A stretch of DNA of 43,896 nucleotides, taken from Calocera cornea HHB12733. Its lineage: Eukaryota > Basidiomycota > Dacrymycetes > Dacrymycetales > Dacrymycetaceae. Both the position numbers and the translations under genes were made by a program. The stretch spans positions 1 to 43,896 of the forward strand of contig KV424122.1 in the NCBI GenBank assembly GCA_001632435.1. Reading direction: 5' to 3'. A model generated the notes under the pieces. The model saw nothing but the letters and a program-made list of their open reading frames with translations. It was not told where the DNA came from and searched no databases. Shown here one piece after another: positions 31,803 to 43,336 of the stretch (position 1 is the first letter of the stretch; each line of letters begins with the position of its first letter).

Positions 31803-34800
31803 ATGGATGAACTCATCAATAGCTGCCTACGCGAGATTGCCTTCGATGGAGACTACGGTAAGTCACTCGATCGATCCCAACCAATGACGTGCTGATGAAT
31901 TTCTGTTCGATTCTCGTTCTCGTCATCCTCCTTATTTACCATCTGCATTCATTCCGCAATAAGGTTGCGACGCGTCGCGGCTGAAGAGCTTCATTGAGAA
32001 GTTCTATGCCGGCAATAGCAAGATACAGCAAAACGTCGATGATGGATTTCGTGCTCTGGTATGGTCTTACATCGTCCAGCATCCCTCTGTCCGTGTGGGG
32101 TTTCGGCCGCCGAATGTCAAGCAAGATGTCTTCATTGCGGACGACGTCGAAAAAGCCCGCGGCAAGGGCGTCCAGCGCCAGAAGTATGTCAACAAAGGGA
32201 ACAAACTGGCAGAAGAGGAGGGAGCCGCGCTGCCTCGTCTTGTCTGCCTGGATCGGGAAGAGATTGAGAACTCTACGCTGGACGAACTTTTGCAGAAGCG
32301 CGGTACGGAATTGCGCATTGCTGTCGCTCCCGAACTGTGCTTTCAGGCTATTACTGGCTCCAGTCTCACTCCAGCTCGACTCACGCCATTAACATACACT
32401 GTGCTTCAACTAGTCGCGCGCGCGCGTGAGAAGGGTATCACCTTCGTGGAGCTGAGCCGGATCACCGGATACGGGGCAGGGTCCGTGTTCTATCTCATCA
32501 AGCAACTGGAAATAGCCGGCCTTGTGTATGTACTAGTACCCTGACACCCCTGCTAGAAATGACTAACAAGCGTCTCAGAAAAAAAGTGGCTACTGTTGCA
32601 CGCTCAGGGACGCAGATGGCCGTGCATACACATTTCTGGTTCAACCATCCGGACTGGCAAGGTATCCGTGCTGAAGAGACACACGAGACAGTCATACCCT
32701 CCAACATCGACCGGTCCGGACAAGCTGGTGTTGTCGCAGATAACACGCCAGCGCAGGAAGAGGACGATGATCTCGTAGAGGCCGGCAGTTTGCACTTCGA
32801 CCTCATGGATGATAGGCATCTCAGTTCGCCGGACATCATTCTCGGACGGATAATCAAGCTGTTGGAACACTCTAAAAACAATTGCCACAGGCAGATTGAT
32901 ATGCTAACACGCCTTGTAAGCTGGTCCATAACCACGCGAGCGACTCGACACTAACCCGCTCGCAGGGCTTGCCACGACCAACGAAAACACAGCGGCGAAG
33001 ATTCAGCAATATCGTCGACGCAGCAGTCGCGGCAGGCATACTGGAACGGCTTTTTCTCCCATCTAGCCGGCAAACAAATCGGAACCATTCGTTGGCCCGT
33101 GTGCTGCGATTGTTGTCTAAGCCAGTTCGATCGGCCCAGCTCCTCATGACAGCAAATACCAGTGGCGAGGCGGAAGCCAACGCCGATGCGGACGAGAAGG
33201 AGGTCGAAGCCCATGGCAAAGCACTTCTCACCGGAACGCAGTACCTTGCCACGTTGACATTGCAGCGCAACTTGACCGAGCTGGTCCATGCATCCGGTAC
33301 AGACGGTATCACCCTTCAAGGAATTCTCCGCGAACTTGGTCTTTGCGAAATGCGCACATACGAGCACCAGCTCCAGAAGATGTCAAGAAAGACGCAGCTA
33401 CTGCCACACATCTCCGATATGAATATTGTGCTGTTATTCGAGAATGTTGGTCGAGAGCGGCGCTTGAGGGTGTATACTGCTCGTAGCTTCGCCTTGCTCT
33501 TGGAACAAGAAAAGCTGGACGATCCAGAGGAAGACCATATTCGAGAGGATACTCTTCACTCAGGGGGGTTCTGTCTTCATCGCCCCGAGGACTTCTATGC
33601 TGACAAGGCCGAGCTCGAACGTTTTGTCAACGCCTATGAACCAAAACGCCTAAAGACGGATCCCAAAGTCAAACGACGAACCTGGCGCTTAGGCTACGGC
33701 GAGGCCAAGAAGTATACGAATCCGATTGGTCCAGACGGCAAGCCGATCAAAGGTAGGCCACGAAAATACCCACCAGGGGAATCCAAGATATCACTGGAGA
33801 GGAAGCGAAGGAAGGAAGAGAAGTTGCGGAAAGCGGAAGAAAAGAAGCGACAACTGGAAGAGGCGGCCGCAGCTGGATCAGGCCGCCCAACCAAGAGAGC
33901 GCGACTGAGCGAAAGGGAAAGGAGCCACAAAGAAAGTGATACTGCGGGACCCGCGCAGAACGTGGTGGAACGCATGTTGCAAGACCAGGACCCATCCGCC
34001 GGCGCTATCAAGGAGCCCAAAAAGGTTGGTCGGATGGCAAGTCCTATGAACGACGCTGATATCTCATTAGCGGGGTCGCAAGCCCAAATTGCAGGTGCAT
34101 GTCTCTGCCTCTCTCAGAGACGAACAAACGGCTGCAGTGGTTCTCAGCAGTGGATCCAACTTACAGAATAAGGTGAGTGATGATACTGCTCAAACTGTGC
34201 GATTGTTTTGATTGTGTAACTCAGGACGACGCTGTTGCGCACATGACCAACCCAGGGATCCCTCTTCCTGCAGGGGGTGGTCTGTTTGGCGGTGTGCTTG
34301 CTAGCAGACAGCGGACTTCTACGAAACGGCAGAGGATGGAGGATGAAGCAAGCGGCGAACCTCCCTCGAAACGCGCCATCCCCCCTGGCATGAGCTCTAC
34401 AATGGAGATGAATGAAGAGCAACACCGGTCTACGCCTCTGGAGGATGACCCGGCAGACACTGGTACTGGTGTAATTAAGGATGCTGAAGATACTCGCCCT
34501 CTGTTACAAGATGCCATATCTGCCCCCGACCAGGTGGCGTCACTGACAAGGCAGGATGTTGCATTGTTAGGTATGCACACCACAAGGCTGGCGAACTCTG
34601 TGCTTACTGTCTTTCAGCGTCTGATGACTACGGATTTGAAAGGCCTCGCCGCAAACATTCCATTCCTTTTCCGAAGAAAGCGAATATTTCCTATTCTAGG
34701 CGAGCCCAGGAAATTGTCGAGGTTCTGAAGCGCCACGATGGAGTGCTACATGCAGGACAACCGTTCTTGAAAGCACACAGAGAGTATGTGCGAGAACTCG

Positions 34801-37800
34801 AAGTTTCCGGAGTTCGACCAGCCGGTTCAGCAACATTGATGGACAAGCGGACCTTACAAATTACCATCGACCTGTTATTACGCAACAAGGAGATCAAGGT
34901 GCTGGTCACAGATTCCGGTGCTTATGGTCAGACCAACAGAGCACTCTACATACTTTATCTTCCGGAAACGCAAGTCGAAGTCCTAGAACGTTATCGCCGC
35001 TCGCTGGAGCAGCAACTTCCCATCTATTACATGCAACCGATACGCCGTCAAACTGAAGGACCCTCTGAATACTCAGAAGTCAAACGGAAGAAGAGACAAC
35101 AGGCCAAAAGGCGCGCTTTGCGCGAACAGCCAGCATACGTCGATCGTGTTGTATCGGAGAAGAAGATTGGATACGAGCATAATTTGCGGCGGGCAAGGCT
35201 ATTGGACGAATCAGAAAGTGCAAAGTTCCTGGCAGCTAAAGCTCGACAGACAAAGCAAGTGCTCGACAAAAGCTGGGAAGCGCTGGTTGCCCAAACCATA
35301 GAGACCCTAGTCCCCGGTACGTTCGACATCAATGCCCCGGAGCTGCTGGAAGTCAAGAAAAACTGGTACCTACGTGGGGGCGGCATGAACATCGATAACG
35401 CCAGAGACCGGATTATCTCTGCCATCACTGGAACAGCCATGCCTGCCATCAAGAAGATGGCCAGACGGTATTACCAACCTAGTCGGCAAGGTCCCCCGCA
35501 GGATGTCCCTCATTGTTCTCTCTGTGAGCAGCACCTAGAGGTTATAAAAAAACTAGTCACTCAGCAAGAAGTGCAACATCAAGCACTCTTGCTGCAACAG
35601 CAAGCAACAGCGACAGGTGCGCGTGTTACCTGCCATTACTGAATCTGTTCTTATAACTTCACCAGGCAAGCGACCGCGCCATTCTAGATACACCTGGACT
35701 CCTGACTATGACGAGCTTGCTCTGGATGCAGAAGCCGTCATTCGTGCTCGGTGTGGACCGGATGGGGTACCCGCCGTCAGCTTATTCGCTCAGATCTTTC
35801 CTCGCCTCACCGCCAACTCCGTTCGAACCCATTTGGCGAAGCTACGGGAAGCTCGCCCAGGTGGAACTGCATATTTCACACAGTTACAAGCAGCCTGGAA
35901 TGCTCTCCGCCTGCAGCCACACGCGGATGTACCTGATCCTTTCCCCGAAAGCTTAACACATTTTCCATTGGAACGACATATCGCCTATCTGAGAGCACAT
36001 CTTGACAAGTCGAAGCTGTAAGTTTGACCGTCTTACTAAGATACCGTGGATTAACGTCCAGCAGTGGAATTCCTCAAGCCGCAGACGCCTTTCCAACAGA
36101 AGATGAACTCCTATTTATTCTGCCTGACAATCCGTCGTACATCGAGGCTCACTGGGATGTCGCATCGGCAAAGGACCCTGTCACTGAGTGGGACTTCATC
36201 TGGACCTCGGCCACGGATGAGCTTCGTGGAAGGAATGTGCACCACGAGTCATTCACTCTACCCTCTGTCACTGACAGCTCAACATTGACTTCCGTTGACT
36301 TGAGTCTGAATCGCAGGGCGGAAGCCGCTGTGAAGGTCTAACTTTCCCATTCCCCCTCAAGATGAGGAGCTGACTGCTGCACAGATGACCGTGGCCCCAA
36401 GCGAGGAAGACTATGATAGCGCCAGAGCTACCGAAATGCTTCACTTCATCGGCCAGCAGCATGTTGCCACTGCATTCAGTGACCTACGGCATGCCGGCGT
36501 AATCAAGGCACTTGATAGAAAACCGCCGTCCGGGAGGGCGATGGGAATCTCTGAATTGTGCGTTATTTTTTCTTGTACGATTTGTGAGAACCTGTCTCAT
36601 GAAATCAGTCAATTGGATGCTCTGGACGGACTGATCAATTGGAAGCTCTTTCGAGATGCGGATTTGCTCGAGCGGGACTTAATGCATGTGGAGCTCGAAC
36701 CCTGGTCTGTGATGGCAAGCGATGGACGGACGGCTGGTCTTTTGGACCTAATCTCGGACGATAGAGTAAGACTCCGTTGCTGATAAGCTTGCTATTCCTT
36801 ACATGTTCGAAGGTCGAATTGACGATCGACATAAGCGCATGCACCGCCTTAGACATCGAAATGGGGATTAGTAGCCGTAAGATCAGTGAGTGGGTTACTT
36901 ATGTCATCGTCCAGCTCTGACACGAAAGGTAGACGATGAGAATCTGGAGAACAACATCTATGTCAGCCCGAGGGATGATAGCCTTGCATTGGCTGCCCTT
37001 GCTTCATCTTCGACGGTTACCACGGAGGCCATCGCCGCACCAGCGTCAGCAGGACACACAGGCGACGACATTCGATGCTTCGTTCCTAGAGGTGGACTGA
37101 CGAATTGCGCTTCCTGCATTGATGGGGCATTCCAGGACTACGTCCTTGGTCTCTCCGATCCAGAGAAGGAAGAAGTATGTCAACTCCGCCGCGCCATCGT
37201 CGAAAGCGGCCAGAACGGTCTTTTGGTGCCAGAGCTCGAGGTTAGCCACTTTCGTTCCATCCTTGCTCACCATTTCACGCTCCACAGCATCTGTGCCACA
37301 AGCTTTCTGTGTCTTTTGCCATCTTGCAACAAAGAATCTGGGAGATGGTTTCCGCACCAATTCCGATTCTGACGTGTGTTGGGTATGACAAAGGCAGGAT
37401 TATATCCACGACATTCCTCCAGGAGTGGTGTCTGCAGACGAGCAGTCGTCCTTTCGACATGGTGGAGCCAAGACGATGGATGCAGCCTACTGGACGCAGG
37501 GATGATGCTATCTGGCAGATGTCTCTCAGAAACGTAATGGGTTGGATCATCGCACGGCCCGGTCTCTCAGAGGCAAGTCTCCTGCCAAGGTTGAAACGAC
37601 GCAACGCTGACGTTCACAAAAAGGCTGCTCTACGCGAACGCTGCAAGGCGTTATTTGATCGTCTGGAGATGAACGACCTGTTGCGATTCCTCTCTAAGGA
37701 AGGGTTTGCCGCTCGGAAGACCGCAGACGGCGGAACCACGCCTGCGCTGATAGGCTTCAGTACAGATAAGGAAGAAGTGGCCTGGCACTGGCATACAGGG

Positions 37801-37827
37801 CGTGTTCCTTGGTATCGGGTTCACTAG
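31803..37827 (+). CDS. TFIIIC B-block binding subunit (Tfc3/Sfc3/GTF3C1 family)
   Basis: Recognises the B box of tRNA genes and recruits TFIIIB and Pol III. Fourteen exons: 31803-31857, 31964-32525, 32579-32915, 32966-34094, 34138-34172, 34225-34570, 34618-35616, 35666-36017, 36062-36335, 36385-36557, 36609-36765, 36813-36885, 36933-37240 and 37288-37827, giving 1779 aa. The B-block winged helix is at about 160-230 (LTYTVLQLVARAREKGITF...RITGYGAGSVFYLIKQLE). A second winged-helix-like block includes GTDGITLQGILRELGL. An AT-hook-like GRPRK is near residue 578, followed by a Lys/Glu coiled coil. The C-terminus has EMVSAPIPILTCVGYDKGRIIS and a final NDLLRFLSKEG winged helix. The join 34094/34138 uses a 43-nt intron and is the least certain. 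The length lies between fungal (about 1200-1340) and human (about 2100) homologues. Confidence 0.9.
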
Positions 37828-37979
37828 TGTTCCCTCCGTTTCGCTTTCCACCTCAGACCGAATGTTGTCATCTTAATCCTTCCCGCAGGATGTGTAGGCT
37901 ATCGAGACCAAGACCAAAATGTAATATCTGTGTACAGTTGTGTAGACCGGTATACAAATCATCAGATGTACAAGAAGTG

Positions 37980-39945
37980 CTAATCGCTACCGCATTCGTG
38001 CTCCTCATCCTCATCCGCGCCCTTCTTCCGTTTACCTCCAGCCTTGCTAGGCTTCTTACCCTGTCCTTCCGCCCACTTGACGATTTTCTGCACCTCGCCT
38101 TTCTTCGCATTCCAGTCGATCGTGGCCTCGGCCTTATGCTCTTGTTCGAAGGAATAGAGGATCTCGATCTCGCGGCCCCACACTGTCTGTTGTTCGAATG
38201 AAGGCGTCTCCAACACCATCGGCATGTGTGCAAGACGGGGATCAGTCATGATATGGGAGAACGTTGGTAGACCAATATGACCACTGTTGTTGAGGTCAGC
38301 TCGACCCCAAGCAAGGCAAGGGGTACGCACAGCCCGAGGTTCTCATGCCGGTCCTTCTTCGAGTTAAGAGGCGTTTTGGAGTCGTTCAGATGCCATGCCT
38401 TGAGGTACTTGAACCCGACAACCTTGTCGAATTCCTCCACTAGACGAAGGTCAGCATGCATGCTTCAGGCAGTAAGGTAACACTTGCTCGTTGCCCTGGA
38501 ACAAGTTCAGTACGCTTATGAAGCGGGGAAAGAATGATACTCACCGGTAAGCCGCCTTGTCCCGGATATCATACCCCTGTCTATGAGTCAGTTCACCATA
38601 CTTGCATAAGAATGTCGTTTTCGTACCGAAGCGAATAAATGACCTAGCGGGAGTCAGCGCCTGATCTAGCGGCTCAAAAAGAACGCAGCCCACATGTATC
38701 CAAGCACACCCCAACCCGGGCCTTGTCCTCCACCAGGCTGATCATGGTCGCCAGATCCGAGAACCGGCAGCCCATGACGTTCCCAGCACCGGCCTAGCTC
38801 GGCAACATCAGCAAGCAGCGACACAGCAAGGGGCATTACCATGCACCATGTTTTCGATCACGACGCAGACGTGGGAAGTCGCCTTGTGCGCCCGGTTAAT
38901 GCTCTCCGCAACGTAAGCTAGGCATTCTTCGAGCGGTGCTCCTCCCACCGTCGATCCGGGGCTGGTAAGATATCAGCACGCAACAAGAGAGGGAGGGAGC
39001 GCGCCTACTGGAAGTTGTACAGCTTGATCCCCAGCTGCTCACACCGCTGCAGGTCGTCCAAGAAGCACTCGTACGCCTTCTCGCGCTTATTCCTACCCGT
39101 CCCCCCTTTGAGCAACAACACGGCAGCAGTAGAGAAGGACGTACGCATCAGGATTCCCGAGGTTGATGAGGTAGCTGCCGTGAGGGAGGACCATCCCGGC
39201 GTCGTACCCGTACTTTGTCATCCGCGCCTTGAACAGTGATATGGAGTCCTCCGTCAGCGGAGGGGAGGACCACTTCCTCTGCGACTTCAAGAAGAGCGCA
39301 AATGCGTTCGCCCTGGCCATTTATCAGCTGATCGTCTTGTGCACAGAGCAATGAGACGCACCCGATCGAAGCAGCGTTCAGTACCGCGTTCTCCACGCCC
39401 CCAGCGGCAGAAACATGCGCCCCAACGCAGATCTCGCTCTTCACGCGCTCCTTCACCTCCGGCTCCTCCATCGCCTTCTTCGCCTTCCCCTTTACCGCCT
39501 TCTTCTCCTTCAGTGCATCCTCCTCCTCTGCCTTCATAGACTTCGTTTTCGCAGCTTTGGCCACTTTGGTCGCCTTGGGAGACTTGGCCGCTGGCGCAGC
39601 GCGCCTTACCCGCTTCTTAGCGGGCTTCTCCTCCTCTTCTTCTTCAAGATCGGTCAGGTCGCTCTCCTCCTCCTCCTCCTCCTCCTCCTTGACCTTCAGC
39701 TTGACTTCTGCCAGAGCAGCCCGCGTCGTCGACAGCCTTCTCGCGCCCCTCTTCACCTCCGTCGTGACGGCAGAAGCAGCCGCCGCGACGATCGTGGTGT
39801 CCACACCAGCCTTCAGGCTCCTGCGTCGCGTGGGGGCGGGCATGGTCCGATAATGACGGGCGCGAGGGAGGGCTGGGAGGTTACCAAGAATGCGGGCGGG
39901 GCGGACAAGGAGGGCAGAACGTAGGACGGTTGATGCACGAAGCAT
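37980..39945 (-). CDS. APN1: Apurinic/apyrimidinic endonuclease IV (Apn1 type)
   Basis: Cuts DNA at abasic sites in base-excision repair. Ten exons: 39945-39362, 39312-39145, 39092-39009, 38961-38847, 38793-38694, 38643-38627, 38576-38545, 38495-38488, 38439-38331 and 38283-37980, giving 506 aa. The Zn-binding and active-site motifs appear in order: [69 protein letters not shown] and VLETP. Before the core lies an N-terminal extension of about 190 residues with Glu runs, Lys/Ala repeats and KKRVRR. The first 34 residues ([20 protein letters not shown]) look like a mitochondrial leader. A second Met (39843, [11 protein letters not shown]) could start a nuclear form. Exons 6-8 are 17, 32 and 8 nt. 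Intron 8 has a GCAAGT donor. Confidence 0.94.
38440..38487 (-). other. GC-AG intron 8 of APN1, next to an 8-nt microexon
   Basis: The donor is GCAAGT and the 3' end has branch-like GCTGACC and acceptor CGTCTAG; length 48 nt. Together with the 49-nt intron 38544-38496 (GTGAGT, branch ACTGAAC, acceptor TTCCAG) it leaves an exon of only 8 nt, GGCAACGA at 38495-38488. Only this combination restores the frame as [28 protein letters not shown], which agrees with the family pattern. Confidence 0.85.
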
Positions 39946-40141
39946 GGGCTGCCTGGCGGGTCGATGGGCCCGATCACTGTCCCTTTGACGGACGCGTCGC
40001 GCGTCGCCGGGCCCAATTATATGATGACTAGCCTGCTTGTGCAGTTTCATATCTTTGTGTCTTCATGACCACCGTCTTGAATTAGCAATAACTTATCGCC
40101 ATTTGTCGGGCCTTTACAAGGTCTCGGTCGCGGGTGGTTGT
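39946..40141. other. Upstream region of APN1
   Basis: Divergent intergenic sequence continuing into the SDR promoter. The APN1 frame stays open upstream of 39945 to an ATG at 40050, but the added residues look like translated leader. The second ATG is preferred because the presequence begins there. Confidence 0.4.
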
Positions 40142-40393
40142 CCCCTCGGCATCTCCCCTTTCATCCCCACTGGGCGAGACTCACGTCACCGCGTGGCCGC
40201 GGCCCCCGATCGACGCCCTTCCGATCTCCATCTTCGCGCCTCGCGCGAGAGCCACAGGGAGCGTCGGCTCGCTCTCTTCTCGACGAGACTTGACGTCACC
40301 AAGAACGCACCATGACCGCTGCATATGCCGTCGCTGCGAGAGATACTCGCCTGGGCGTGATTCGCGAGCGGCAAGACTGTGGGGGCATATAAG
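40142..40393 (+). promoter_or_regulatory. SDR gene promoter with STRE, CRE-like sites and TATA box
   Basis: Two CCCCT stress-response-type elements (40142-40146 and 40155-40159), a TCACGTCA at 40181-40188, a perfect CRE palindrome TGACGTCA at 40291-40298 and TATAAG at 40388-40393. The TATA box is 86 bases before the ATG and is followed by a C/A-rich leader. The set resembles promoters of general-stress genes controlled by Msn2- and CREB/ATF-like factors. This is inference from motifs. Confidence 0.6.
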
Positions 40394-40473
40394 ACCGCCT
40401 CGCGCGATACCCACCACAGAGAGCACACGACCTAACCAACCTCTGTCCACCCCACCCCCAACACCGAACTGCC

Positions 40474-41562
40474 ATGTCCAAGTCTGAGCAGTACCAATCC
40501 GGCTTCGTCCCCGACTTCCAGCCCCAGTCCTCCATCCCCGGCAAGCAGCACAAGCTCGACCCGGAGCCGCACGACCTCGAGCTCGCCGACGGGTCGCAGT
40601 ACAAGCCTGCGGGGAAATTGGAGGGGAAGAAGGCGTTTGTCAGCGGGGGCGACTCGGGCATCGGCAGGAGCGTGGCGATCCTGTTTGGTGAGTGGGATCG
40701 CTCTCCCTGCGGATGGATAGGGAGCTGATGGGGCGATGAGCAGCGCTCGAAGGCGCGGACGTGAGCATCGTCCACCTTCCCGAGGAGGAGAAGGACGCGA
40801 AGGACACGGCGGATAAGATCAAGAAGTACACAGATGGGAAGCGCAAGGTCCTACTCCTCCCGATCGACCTGACCACGGAGGATAACTGCAAGAAGGCGAT
40901 CGCCGAGCACATGAAGGCGTTCGGCGCTCTAGACTCCCTGTGCGCCTCCATCGCTCCCTCGTGCATCAGATGCACCCGCTGACAATGGACTGTATGACGG
41001 TAGGATCCTGAACCACGGCACGCAAAAGGCGGTCGAGTCGATCCTTGACCTGTCGAGCGAGCAGTGGCATCACGTCTTCGACACGAACATCCATTCCTTC
41101 TTCTACCTCGTCAAGGCCGCCCTGCCGCACATGAAGCAGGGCGCGACGATGGTGTTCAACGCAAGCATCAACCCGTTTGTGGGGCACCCGGGGCTCGTAG
41201 ACTACACGAGTACGAAGGGGGCTATGGTCGGGTTCGCCAGGTCGCTGAGCAACCAGCTCGTGGGCGACAAGGGCATACGCGTCAACGGTACGTCTCCCTC
41301 CTATCCACCCCATTCTCCCGCCGCATCACTATCCTGACCCCCCGCCCTCTCCCCAGTCGTCTGCCCCGGCCCCATCTGGACGCCTCTCATCCCCTCGACC
41401 ATGACGGAAGACTCTCAAAAGTCATTCGGCAGCAAGGTGCCCATGGGCCGCCCCGGCCAGCCCGTCGAGGTCGCCACGTGCTTCGTGTTCTTCGCAAGCC
41501 CGGACAGCGGCTACCTGAGCGGACAGACGCTCCATCCGAATGGAGGGAGCTATATGGGATGA
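40474..41562 (+). CDS. Short-chain dehydrogenase/reductase (YghA-like classical SDR)
   Basis: NAD(P)-dependent oxidoreductase of the subgroup with a long N-terminal lead. Exons 40474-40687, 40744-40939, 41004-41287 and 41357-41562 give 299 aa. The cofactor motif is SGGDSGIGRSVA, followed by ALEGADVSIVHLPEEEKDA. Catalytic residues: Asn in FDTNIHSFFYLV, Ser in FNASINP, and Tyr and Lys in DYTSTKGAM. The NNAG motif is replaced by LNHGTQ, as in fungal relatives. VCPGPIWTPLIPSTM and the final SGYLSGQTLHPNGG are typical. The lead (FVPDFQPQSSIPGKQHKLDP) matches the subgroup. The natural substrate is unknown. Introns are 56-69 nt, slightly longer than elsewhere in the window, and GC content is higher. 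The promoter suggests stress control. Confidence 0.92.
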
Positions 41563-41926
41563 GCGCCGAGCGAGCAGTGAGCAAGGAATTGGCTGGTCAA
41601 TGAGCATCAATGAGCAAATGTATCGTTAAAGCATGCGCAACCAATATCAAATATCATGTTCAAAAACCGCACACCAGATTCATGTACAAATACAGTACAC
41701 CATAGATCAGGCACATTGCATGCTCTGTTCGGTAGACACTGTTGTTTTGCTCCGCTTGGACAGGGCCGGCACGTGATGCATCATGTAGGGCTCTTGGCAT
41801 GCCGTCACTCCCGGGACCCTTGTGCTTTTCTCCGCACCCTCCGGCACATCCGACTTGCTTGCCTTTATCCGTGCAGACCACCGCCTCCGAGCACTTTCGC
41901 AATCCTGCGGTGATCGTACTACCAAT
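41563..41926. other. Intergenic region SDR / sulfotransferase-like gene
   Basis: 364 bp between same-strand genes. It holds the 3' end of the SDR gene and the promoter of the next gene. I see no distinct element. Confidence 0.4.
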
Positions 41927-42845
41927 ATGGCCCGAGGTCCTGCACGGACATCGTCCTCGCCCGAGCTCACCGTCATCGGCGCCGGGTTCGGGCGTACCGG
42001 CACCAGTTCCTTGTACGTCCCAATCCTCTGCGGCTCCTCATCTCCGTTCCGGCCAGGCGGTATCCTCGCGTTCTGAACCAGATCCCGTTTATAGGAAAGA
42101 GGCGCTGGAGATACTCGGCTTCGGCCCGTGCCATCATATGTCCGAGCTGGTCATGAAGGTCGGGCGGTGCCAGGCGTTCATCGCGGCGTACAACGGTCCC
42201 TTCCTCCCCTTTTCCTCGCAAACCGGCGAAGGTCTGACAGATGAATCTTTGTTCTGTTCTGTAGGAGAACCGACCGACTGGCGCAAGCTCATGCGCGGCT
42301 GGGCCTCGACAGTCGACGACCCCACCTCGGACTTTGTCCCCGAGTTGATGGCTGCCTACCCCAAGGCCAAGGTGATCCTCACCGTGCGCGACACGTCCGA
42401 GGCGTGGTGGAAGTCCTTCCAGGGTACGCTCGCCCAGATGGACTCCCTCTGGACTGGCGCGCTCGTCGCTAGCATCCCCCCGCTGTTCCTCTTCTGGAGC
42501 GTGGGGCGGAACACCCGCACGTTCCGGAGCAAGACGTACGGGTCGCACGGGCCGGAGGCGTATGAGAAGCATAATGCGCGGATGATCGAACTCGTGCCGA
42601 AGGAGAAGATGCTCGTGTTCAACGTCAAGGAAGGGTGGGCACCGCTCTGCAAGTTCCTGGGCGTGCCCGTGCCGAAAGTGCCGTTCCCGCGAACGAACGA
42701 GACCGAATATATGCTGCAGAAGCTGCGGCAGGCCAGGATCGGAGGCGCGGTCGCGTGGACTGTCGAGATCGCGTTGGTCGCGGCGCTCGCGAGCAAGGTG
42801 ATCTGGGGCAGCTGGGGTCACGGCTTCTTTGGGCCAGAGTTGTGA
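41927..42845 (+). CDS. Sulfotransferase-like P-loop protein (Sulfotransfer_4 type)
   Basis: Exons 41927-42012, 42095-42195 and 42265-42845 give 255 aa. A 5'-phosphosulfate-type loop near the N-terminus (VIGAGFGRTGTSSLKEALEILG) and a 3'-phosphate-type segment (KVILTVRDTSEAWWKSF) define the family, which is greatly expanded in agaricomycetes. RGWASTVDDPTSDFVPEL and VFNVKEGWAPLCKFLGVPVP are further conserved stretches. A hydrophobic segment near the C-terminus (AVAWTVEIALVAALASKVIWG) suggests membrane anchoring. Activity as a true sulfotransferase is not proven for this group. The introns are 82 and 69 nt. The start follows from the short first exon ending at TSSL. Confidence 0.88.
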
Positions 42846-43336
42846 GGAATATTGCAGAGCAGGTTCGCAGTGTGCATGATAGGGGCACGTGATGTAATGA
42901 TGAAGAGGCGGTGCATTGCTCGTCCTTCTTTTGTGGAGCTCTTCGTCGCCGCATGGCTTCTCACCCCTCTCGGCAGCTTCGCCATCGTGTCGAGATTTTC
43001 TCTTCCGCTCTTTGGATACCATCAACCCTCATCTTGCCTGGATCGATAGTGGTGATGGATCGGCCTCTCGGTACATGATCGCGACGTCAAGATCTGGCTA
43101 TCATGATCATTGTTGTGGGACCTTCGCACTGATTCTGATCGTGCTGAACATCATCTCCGAGCAGAGCGGCCGAGCAGTCCTTCCGCATGGGTCATAAGCA
43201 TGCGGCCGAGCATCTCTTCGGCAGCGAGTTGCGACTTCCTACACGGTACGGGACCGTCGCTCCCGGTCTGCTCATGATATAAAGCCATGCATGCTGACCA
43301 GCACGCAAACCATTTACATTCGCATCCACCGTGAAT
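42846..43336. promoter_or_regulatory. Intergenic region with TATA box for the last gene
   Basis: About 490 bp. TATAAAG at 43278-43284 lies 53 bases before the ATG at 43337 and should serve that gene. No other gene is supported. Confidence 0.55.

Noticed and set aside
31858..31963. snoRNA in the 106-nt first intron of the TFIIIC gene
   Set aside because: A CTGATGA stretch resembles box C, but the purine position is wrong and no box D with rRNA complementarity was found.
38331..38545. Alternative APN1 join from 38545 to 38462 (82-nt intron)
   Set aside because: It keeps the frame but gives [14 protein letters not shown], which fits the family less well than the microexon model, and it skips a strong branch and acceptor pair.
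41973..43025. 350-residue open frame on the minus strand
   Set aside because: Antisense to the sulfotransferase-like gene, whose motifs and splice sites are clear. It reflects the high GC content.
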